DNA from: Shewanella cyperi
Lineage (GTDB): Bacteria > Pseudomonadota > Gammaproteobacteria > Enterobacterales > Shewanellaceae
Assembly: GCF_017354985.1 (NCBI RefSeq)
Contig: NZ_CP071501.1
Coordinates: forward strand, 267,501-331,500
Length of the DNA stretch: 64,000 nt
Reading direction: 5' to 3'
The stretch's first letter is position 1. Every line of letters starts with the position of its first letter. The position numbers were made by a program, and so were the translations under genes. Below the pieces are notes generated by a model. That model was given only the letters and a program-made list of their open reading frames with translations. It was not told the origin of the DNA and did not search any database. This document shows, one piece after another, positions 57,658-64,000 of this stretch.

Positions 57658-58347
57658 ATGTCGTATTGTGATCAGGTCGGATTTGACTGGGTGCTGTTTG
57701 ACGCCGACGAAACCCTGTTTCATTTCGATGCCTTTGCCGGACTCAGACAGCTGTTTGCCGGCTTCGGGGTGGACTTCGGCGCCGTCGAATACGAAGAATA
57801 TCAGCGGCTGAACAAGCCCCTGTGGGTCGAGTATCAGGAAGGCCGCATCAATGCCAAAACTCTGCAGGAAAGCCGTTTTGCCCTCTGGGGTGAGCGTCTG
57901 GGTGTGGCCCCGGCTGAGCTGAACTCGGGCTTTTTATCGGCCATGGCCGACATTTGCGCGCCGCTGCCCGGCGTGCCCGAACTGCTCAATGGCCTGCGCG
58001 GTCGCTATCGTTTGGGGATCATCACCAATGGTTTTACCGAGTTGCAGCGCATTCGCCTGGCGCGCACCGGCTTTGCCGAACACTTCGAAGTGCTGGTGAT
58101 CTCCGAAGAAGTGGGGGTCGCCAAGCCCGACAAGGCCATCTTCGACCACGCCCTGGATGCCATGGGTAATCCCGATCCCGCCAGGGTGCTGATGGTGGGC
58201 GACACCCTGGCCAGCGACATCCTGGGTGGTCTCAATGCCGGCATGCAGACCTGCTGGTACAACCCGGGTGCCAAGGCAATCGATCCCGGTATCCAGCCGC
58301 ACCTGGAAATCCGCTGTCACAGCGAGCTGGCCCGTTTGTTGGCCTGA
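57658..58347 (+). CDS. yjjG: HAD-family 5'-nucleotidase YjjG-like
   Basis: A 229-residue HAD phosphatase: DADETL (Asp15, Asp17), IITNG, AKPDKAIFDHAL with Lys, and VGDTLASDILGG. The sequence style and length match YjjG, which dephosphorylates dUMP and non-canonical pyrimidine nucleotides. CGGGAG precedes the ATG. Confidence 0.88.
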   Translation: MSYCDQVGFDWVLFDADETLFHFDAFAGLRQLFAGFGVDFGAVEYEEYQRLNKPLWVEYQEGRINAKTLQESRFALWGERLGVAPAELNSGFLSAMADICAPLPGVPELLNGLRGRYRLGIITNGFTELQRIRLARTGFAEHFEVLVISEEVGVAKPDKAIFDHALDAMGNPDPARVLMVGDTLASDILGGLNAGMQTCWYNPGAKAIDPGIQPHLEIRCHSELARLLA

Positions 58348-58368
58348 GTCGATCCCCTTTATCCCCCC

Positions 58369-58411
58369 AGCCGCGGCGATTCGTTTCAGCGCTCGCGGCT
58401 TTGTTTTTCTT
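58369..58411 (+). terminator. Terminator after yjjG
   Basis: AGCCGCG/CGCGGCT with an 18-nt loop is followed by TTGTTTTTCTT. Confidence 0.7.
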
Positions 58412-58460
58412 GCGGTTTTTCTTCTGCCCCCTGACCTTGCTGATTGTTGCAATTGTTAAG

Positions 58461-58489
58461 TTATTGTTGTGAATACGTATGCATAAGAT
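58461..58489 (+). promoter_or_regulatory. Candidate promoter with LacI-type operator for the alpha-glucan operon
   Basis: TGAATACGTATGCA (58470-58483) is a 14-bp near-palindrome with a central ACGT, the form of LacI-family (MalR-like) operators. It would lie in the 17-bp spacer between a weak -35 (TTATTG, 58461) and a -10 (TAAGAT, 58484). Binding would block the promoter. The call is from pattern only. Confidence 0.4.
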
Positions 58490-58606
58490 TGAGCTGATAA
58501 TTTGACCAGGCTTAGTATGGGGCCCACATGATCCAATGCTCCTTGGTGTCTGCTGTACAGGCGGGTGTTGGCAACAACAAGTGTCGCAAGACCAGGGAGA
58601 AAAACC

Positions 58607-61537
58607 ATGTTCAAGCTCAAACCCAGTGTCCTGACTCTGGCGTTGGCGGCTGCCGGCCTGCCGGGGGCAATGCTGCATTCGGCGGCTTTTGCCGCCGAGC
58701 CGCAGCAGAGCGAGCCAACGCAAACCGCTGAAGCCACAGAGAAAGAGACCGCCAATCAGACCAAGATCAATCAGGAAGACCTGGAACACATAGAAGTCAC
58801 AGGTTACCGCCGCAGCCTTATCGATTCACTCAATGCCAAACGTTTTGGCGATACCGTTTCCGAGCAGTTGTCCGCCGATGACCTGGGGGCCTTGCCCGAC
58901 GTGTCCATGGCTGATGCTCTGACCCGCTTGCCGGGGATCTCGGCGGTGCGCACCGGCGGTCAGGCGGCGGAAATCAATATCCGCGGCATGTCCGGTGGTT
59001 TTGTGTTTTCCACCCTCAATGGCCGTGAGCAGGTGTCCACCAGTGGCTCCCGCAGCATCGAATTCGATCAATACCCTTCGGAACTGATCAGCTCCGCCGC
59101 CGTGTACAAGTCACCCAAGGCATCGCTGATAGAAGGCGGTCTGGCAGGCACGGTGGAGCTGGCCACCGCCAGCCCACTGGCGGCGGATAAAGAGCAGAAT
59201 GTCACGGTCAACGTCCGTGGCATGTACAACGACAGGGCCAGCGAAGTGTATGGCGCCGAGGAATTCGGCCACAGACTGAGCTTTTCCTATCAGGGCAAGT
59301 TCCTCGATGAAACCCTGGGTGTGGCCCTGGGCTATGCCCGGCTGGAGCAGCCCAGCGTAGCCACCCAGTTTATCGGTCTGGCCTACAACGACAGCAAGGA
59401 TGTGGACGGCCTGGCCAACGACACCAATGGTCCGGATGGCGGGCTGAACAAGGAGTACATCAGCGAAGGCTTCGAGTTGCAGCATCTTGGTGGGCTTGAG
59501 GTGCGTAACGGCTATATGGGCGCCATAGAGTGGGCGCCGGTCAGCAACTTTAAGCTCAAGGCCGATGCCTTCCTGTCGCGCTTTGACAGCGAGGCCTTTG
59601 CCCGCGGCTTTAGGGTCAAGCTTGGCGGTCCCAACGTTGCCGTTGCCAACCCGGTGCTCGACGGCAATGCGGTGATCGGCGGCACCTTCAACCGCACCTC
59701 AAGCAGCTATACCCGGGTGGAATTGGTCAACGATGACAACCAGGACTTCGATCAGGTCAACAGCTTTGGGGTCAACGCCGACTGGCAAGTGACCGACAGG
59801 CTGAATGTGGCGGCGGACGTCTCTTATTCCTCCGCCAAGAGCGATTTCCGCAACGGCCTGCTGTGGTCAAACGTGGCCGTGGATGCCAATGCGGACAAGC
59901 CGCTGTTCGATGAAAACGTCTCCATCAGCTATCAGCTCAATGGTCTCGACCTGCCGGATCTGGGCTTTAACCAGGCCGATGCCTTCTCCGATATCAACCG
60001 GGTGATGGTGAGCAAGTACGGCATTTATCCCTATGAAAACGAAGATGAAGTCAAAGCCTATCGCCTGGACTTCAAGTACGATCTCGACAGCGACTGGCTG
60101 GCATCGGTTGAGTTTGGCGTGCGTTGGTCCGACAGGACCTACAGCAATGACCGCTCGGTATTTGAGTTCGGCAACGATGGTGGCTTCTCCGGCACCGAGC
60201 CGCCGCTGCAACTGACCGAAGATATGGTGACAGTGGTGGACTGGAGCGGCGACTTCAGCTATTTCCCCTCCTATCTGGCGATCGATCTCGACCAGGCCCT
60301 CAATGCCTGGTTCCCCGAGGGAATTCCCCAGCCGGTACAAACCTGGGGTAATGCCAAAGGGGTCAGCGATTCCATGGGCTATACCTCTGACTACTCCTGG
60401 TCCGTGCAGCAAAGCGGCGAGGTGTACGAAAAGGTGCTGGCGAGCTACCTGATGTTCAATATCGACACCGAGATCGCTGGTTTGCCGCTGACGGGTAACA
60501 TAGGCCTGCGCCGGGTGGATACGGATCAGTCGGCCACCCTGCTGCAGGACGTTGGTAGTGATCCCAGACAGGGTGCCCAGTACATTGTCGATGAGGTTGG
60601 CATAATCAATAACCTATATGCCCCGACCGTAGTGGGCATCACCTATACCGACTACCTGCCCTCCCTGAACCTGAGTCTCAAGCTCACCGAGGACAGCCAG
60701 CTGCGTTTTGCCGCTGCCAAGGTGATGGCGCGGCCGCCCATCAACCGTTTGGCGGGGGATGCCAGCGCCACAACCAATAACGATGGCGTAATTAACGGCT
60801 CCAGCACCAACAACCCCTTCCTGAAGCCCTTTTATGCCACCCAGTATGACCTGTCCTACGAACGCTATTTCGAGGAAGGGGCTCTGGTGGCGGCCCTGTT
60901 CTACAAGAACATCGACTCCTTTATCGACACTGTGGGTATTACAGGTTTCGACTTCCGTGGTCATGGCTTCAACGTGCCCGATTACATAGTGGATCCCGAC
61001 AGCGGTGAGCATAAAGCGACTACCAACGGTACCTACACCACGGCGGTGAACAACACTGAAGGCGGCTATATCCGCGGTCTGGAACTGGCCTACACCCAGG
61101 TGTTTGCCTCCTTGCCCCGTCCCTTTGATGGTCTCGGTCTCAACGCCAGCTACTCCTATACCGAGAGCGAGGTGCAGAAATTCACCAGTCTGGGGGGCGA
61201 CAGTGTGCCGCAAACCCTGGAAGGCCTGTCGAAAAACGTTGCCAACCTGACCCTGTTCTACGGCTATGAAGGTTTTGAGACCCGTGTCAGCGCCCGTTAC
61301 CGCTCGTCATTCGTGTCCGAACAGGTGGCCATCAACAGCCAAGTGGTGAATTTCGATGCCGAAACCGTGCTCGATTACCAGGCCTCCTACCAGATTAATG
61401 ACAATCTCGGAGTGCTGTTCCAGGTCAACAACCTCACCGATGAGCCCACCAAGAGCTACTTCGGCACCGAGGCCAAGACAGGCACCCTGCAGTACTTCGG
61501 CCGTCAATTCTTCCTGGGGGTGACCTATGCCATGTAA
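58607..61537 (+). CDS. TonB-dependent outer-membrane receptor (alpha-glucan uptake)
   Basis: A 976-residue TonB-dependent transporter: signal peptide (about 1-30), an N-terminal spacer, then a TonB box-like and plug start IEVTGYRRSLIDSLNAKR and the plug segments MADALTRLPGISAVR and EINIRGMSGGF, followed by a 22-strand-type barrel. The plug wording matches the large family of Alteromonadales carbohydrate receptors. The pullulanase gene 52 bp downstream suggests maltodextrins as substrate (inference). The start ATG 58607 has AGGGAG upstream; a frame from 58565 is rejected. Confidence 0.9.
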   Translation: MFKLKPSVLTLALAAAGLPGAMLHSAAFAAEPQQSEPTQTAEATEKETANQTKINQEDLEHIEVTGYRRSLIDSLNAKRFGDTVSEQLSADDLGALPDVSMADALTRLPGISAVRTGGQAAEINIRGMSGGFVFSTLNGREQVSTSGSRSIEFDQYPSELISSAAVYKSPKASLIEGGLAGTVELATASPLAADKEQNVTVNVRGMYNDRASEVYGAEEFGHRLSFSYQGKFLDETLGVALGYARLEQPSVATQFIGLAYNDSKDVDGLANDTNGPDGGLNKEYISEGFELQHLGGLEVRNGYMGAIEWAPVSNFKLKADAFLSRFDSEAFARGFRVKLGGPNVAVANPVLDGNAVIGGTFNRTSSSYTRVELVNDDNQDFDQVNSFGVNADWQVTDRLNVAADVSYSSAKSDFRNGLLWSNVAVDANADKPLFDENVSISYQLNGLDLPDLGFNQADAFSDINRVMVSKYGIYPYENEDEVKAYRLDFKYDLDSDWLASVEFGVRWSDRTYSNDRSVFEFGNDGGFSGTEPPLQLTEDMVTVVDWSGDFSYFPSYLAIDLDQALNAWFPEGIPQPVQTWGNAKGVSDSMGYTSDYSWSVQQSGEVYEKVLASYLMFNIDTEIAGLPLTGNIGLRRVDTDQSATLLQDVGSDPRQGAQYIVDEVGIINNLYAPTVVGITYTDYLPSLNLSLKLTEDSQLRFAAAKVMARPPINRLAGDASATTNNDGVINGSSTNNPFLKPFYATQYDLSYERYFEEGALVAALFYKNIDSFIDTVGITGFDFRGHGFNVPDYIVDPDSGEHKATTNGTYTTAVNNTEGGYIRGLELAYTQVFASLPRPFDGLGLNASYSYTESEVQKFTSLGGDSVPQTLEGLSKNVANLTLFYGYEGFETRVSARYRSSFVSEQVAINSQVVNFDAETVLDYQASYQINDNLGVLFQVNNLTDEPTKSYFGTEAKTGTLQYFGRQFFLGVTYAM

Positions 61538-61589
61538 TCCCAAGGCCGTTCGAAAAGGTCATAAACTCACTTTTACCGAGGGAAAACTC

Positions 61590-64000
61590 ATGTTGAGTAT
61601 CTCTAATCTTGCCCGACTGTCTGCGCTGGTGCTCGGCGCCAGCCTGCTGTGGGGCTGTGGCAGCGATTCATCCGAACCCGGTCAGGTACTGCTGACCTGT
61701 GATGTGCCCATGGTGCCCGACGCCAGCGGCACCCAGTGTGTGGCGCCGCCCCCCAAGGTCTGCCAGGCGCCCACGTTTCCCGATGCAAAAAATGAAAACT
61801 GCATAGTAGGTTACAACCCCGAGCTGCCGGACCCAGTGGTCTTTGCCGGTAAAAATCAGGCCGTGCTCTATTACAACCGCATCAAGGATAAAGACAACAG
61901 CAGCGCCAATCCCAATTACCCGGGTTACAAGTTGCACACCTGGAACAATGACACCTGCGATGCCTATGCGCCGCCGTTTGACACCAGTAGCTGGGCCAAC
62001 GGTCATCCCTTCGATGGCATAGATCCCAACTACGGTGCCTACTGGATATTAACTCTCAAGGAAGGTCACAGTGATTGCGCCAACTTCATAGTACACACAG
62101 GTACCGAAGGCAGCGGCAAGGCCCTGGGTGATGGCGATCTCAAGATGAACCTCAAGCCTTTTGAGGATCCCAGTGCAGCCGAGGCCAGGTTCGACAGGGT
62201 CAACTTCACCATCCACGGTGAGAGTAGTGTTTACGACTTCCCTATTCTGGATGTGGGTTTTTCCATCTCGGGTGCCAGCGCCCACTGGCTGGATAAAGAC
62301 ACCTTGGTGTGGAATGAAAGCCCCGAAGGTATCAGTCAGTTCGTACTGCTGCACTCACCCAATGCCGACATTGGTGTCGATGAGCGCGGTAACCTCAGTG
62401 GCGCTCGGTTGCTGCTGACCCAAACCGAACTCAATGAAGTGCAAAAGGCCCAGGTACCGCAGCTGGCAAACTGGCCGGCGTATCGGCTCAGCCATTCTGA
62501 CACTGAGGCCAGGGCCTTGGTGAAGGAACAACTGGTGCTGGCCGGTCTGGATGCCGACGGCAAACCTCTGGCCGCCACCTATGTGCAAAATGCGCGGGCC
62601 CTGGATGACCTCTATACCTCGGGAGATGCTGATGCCAATGAGGCGAGCCTGGGGATCAGCTATGAAGGCGATGCAGTTACCGCGAGACTCTGGGCGCCCA
62701 CGGCTCAGGCGGTGACCCTCAAGGTGTATGACGAGGCGAAAAACTTAACCCGTAGCGAGACCATGACCGAAGACCCTGCCACCGGTATCTGGTCTTTCAC
62801 TGGCACCGGGCTTGACCGTCGCTATTACCGCTATGAACTGACCCTGTATCATCCGGTCAGCAAAAAACTGGAAACCGTCGAGAGTACCGATCCTTACTCG
62901 GTCAACGTGTCCGCCAATGGCCGTTTCAGCCAGTTTGTTAACCTGAGCGATGCCGACACCAAGCCAGATGGCTGGGATGGTCATATGGTGCCCGAGGGCG
63001 CGGATCCCGAGGACATAGTGGTGTACGAGGGCCATGTCCGCGACTTCAGCATCCGCGATGACAGCACCAGCGCCGCCAACCGCGGCAAGTACCTGGCCTT
63101 CACCGAAGAGGGGTCGGCCCCTGTGGAGCATTTGCGTTCACTGGCACAAAAGGGCCTGACCCACTTCCATGTGCTGCCTGTGACCGACATGGCCACGGTG
63201 AACGAGCTGGAAGATGAGCGGGTGGAACTGACCGACACCCTGGGCAAGCTGTGCGGCAAGATTAACGACAGCGCCGATGCCTGTAAGACCAAGGACAAGG
63301 GCGCCACTATCCAGAGCCTGCTGGAAGACAGCCTGCCGGGCTCCGCCGATGCCCAGGCACTGGTGAATGCCATGCGTGGTCTGGATGGCTTCAACTGGGG
63401 CTACGACCCACAGCACTTCCTGGCACCCGAGGGCAGCTATGCCTCAAGCCCCGATGGTGTGGCCAGGGTTAAAGAGCTGAGAGCCATGAACATGGCGCTG
63501 CACGGCATTGGTCTTCGCACCGTGCTCGACGTGGTGTACAACCACACCAGCTCCTCCGGCTTGTATGACAACTCAGTGCTCGACAAGGTCGTGCCCGGTT
63601 ATTACCACCGCTACGACCCTGTGACCGGTGCCATGCAGCGCTCCACCTGCTGCGAAAACACCGCCACCGAACACGCCATGATGGCTAAGCTGATGAACGA
63701 CACCCTGGTGTCACTGGCGCAGGATTTTGGCTTTGACGGTTTCCGTTTCGACATCATGGGCCATATTCCCAAGTCGGCCATGCTGGCGGCGCGGGATGCG
63801 GTGCGTGCCGTGGACCCCGATACCTACTTCTACGGTGAGGGCTGGAACTTCGGCGAGGTGGCCGACAACCGCCTGTTCGAGCAGGCCACCCAGGCCAATC
63901 TGGCCGGCACCGAGGTGGGCAGCTTCAACGACAGAATTCGTGAAGCCATCCGTGGTGGCAGCCTGTTCCAGAGCGAGCTCAAGGACGAAGTGCTGCGGGA
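61590..64000 (+). CDS. pulA: Pullulanase-type alpha-1,6-glucosidase lipoprotein (3' end outside window)
   Basis: About 803 residues are visible before the window ends. A lipoprotein signal peptide ([13 protein letters not shown], Cys23) leads to a PUD/CBM41-like starch-binding segment ([12 protein letters not shown] ... [17 protein letters not shown]), a CBM48-type domain ([20 protein letters not shown]) and a GH13 catalytic barrel with region I DVVYNHT (about 645), region [11 protein letters not shown] with nucleophile Asp (about 716) and region [13 protein letters not shown] with acid/base Glu (about 746). It should cleave alpha-1,6 branches of starch or pullulan at the cell surface and feed the receptor encoded upstream. 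GAGGGA precedes the ATG. Confidence 0.93.
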   Translation, partial: MLSISNLARLSALVLGASLLWGCGSDSSEPGQVLLTCDVPMVPDASGTQCVAPPPKVCQAPTFPDAKNENCIVGYNPELPDPVVFAGKNQAVLYYNRIKDKDNSSANPNYPGYKLHTWNNDTCDAYAPPFDTSSWANGHPFDGIDPNYGAYWILTLKEGHSDCANFIVHTGTEGSGKALGDGDLKMNLKPFEDPSAAEARFDRVNFTIHGESSVYDFPILDVGFSISGASAHWLDKDTLVWNESPEGISQFVLLHSPNADIGVDERGNLSGARLLLTQTELNEVQKAQVPQLANWPAYRLSHSDTEARALVKEQLVLAGLDADGKPLAATYVQNARALDDLYTSGDADANEASLGISYEGDAVTARLWAPTAQAVTLKVYDEAKNLTRSETMTEDPATGIWSFTGTGLDRRYYRYELTLYHPVSKKLETVESTDPYSVNVSANGRFSQFVNLSDADTKPDGWDGHMVPEGADPEDIVVYEGHVRDFSIRDDSTSAANRGKYLAFTEEGSAPVEHLRSLAQKGLTHFHVLPVTDMATVNELEDERVELTDTLGKLCGKINDSADACKTKDKGATIQSLLEDSLPGSADAQALVNAMRGLDGFNWGYDPQHFLAPEGSYASSPDGVARVKELRAMNMALHGIGLRTVLDVVYNHTSSSGLYDNSVLDKVVPGYYHRYDPVTGAMQRSTCCENTATEHAMMAKLMNDTLVSLAQDFGFDGFRFDIMGHIPKSAMLAARDAVRAVDPDTYFYGEGWNFGEVADNRLFEQATQANLAGTEVGSFNDRIREAIRGGSLFQSELKDEVLR

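Overview
The window looks like a chromosomal stretch from a gammaproteobacterium of the order Alteromonadales, most likely Shewanella. This rests on recognisable gene sets and on protein wording (cinA, a ppc/argE/argCBFGH cluster, gmk-rpoZ-spoT-ridA-trmH, CGGG-type lipoproteins, a GlyGly-CTERM exoprotein, a TonB receptor beside a pullulanase). No species call is possible from reading alone.

Layout. 1-1500: the 3' end of an rRNA operon (23S 3' part, tRNA-Val(TAC), 5S, tRNA-Asp(GTC), terminator). The tRNA-Val lies between 23S and 5S. 1.7-15 kb: housekeeping genes: cinA, a DUF1439 lipoprotein translationally coupled to ppc, then divergent argE and argCBFGH with tandem ARG-box-like sites between them, and an acyl-CoA synthetase. 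15-24 kb: a large surface lipoprotein with a hairpin-rich leader, a relic of a second trmH 3' end, the gmk-rpoZ-spoT-ridA-trmH operon, and an unknown membrane protein. 23.7-31.6 kb: a leftward signalling cluster with a BaeS-like sensor kinase carrying a periplasmic propeller, an OmpR-type regulator, a 91-residue protein that is only a HisKA domain, an ECF-type sigma factor, and a transmembrane Ser/Thr kinase with a helical-repeat tail. The sigma/kinase junction has been expanded by 73-bp tandem repeats. 31.9-38 kb: a 2044-residue secreted protein with delta-60 repeats, eight calcium-binding repeats and a rhombosortase signal.

38-48 kb: a nucleotidyltransferase/sugar-kinase-like pair, an Lgt homologue of unusual type, an MFS transporter, a lipoprotein, a sulfotransferase with a LysR regulator, a VOC protein and small genes. 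48.1-55.2 kb: a lower-GC accessory block that I read as a candidate defence island. It holds a nested-palindrome element, a small PC4-like protein, a 1388-residue fusion of a Cas4/Dna2-type iron-sulfur nuclease with an SF1 helicase, and, divergently, a tiny ORF, an XRE regulator and a cytosine-C5 DNA methyltransferase in one coupled operon. No conventional restriction endonuclease is present, so the nuclease-helicase is the obvious effector candidate. 55.2-64 kb: a PqiA-like membrane protein, an AgcS symporter, a YjjG-like phosphatase, and an alpha-glucan operon (TonB receptor plus pullulanase lipoprotein, the latter cut by the window end).

The best candidates for undescribed biology are the nuclease-helicase/methyltransferase locus and the HisKA-stub/ECF sigma/Ser-Thr kinase operon with its duplicated gene junction.
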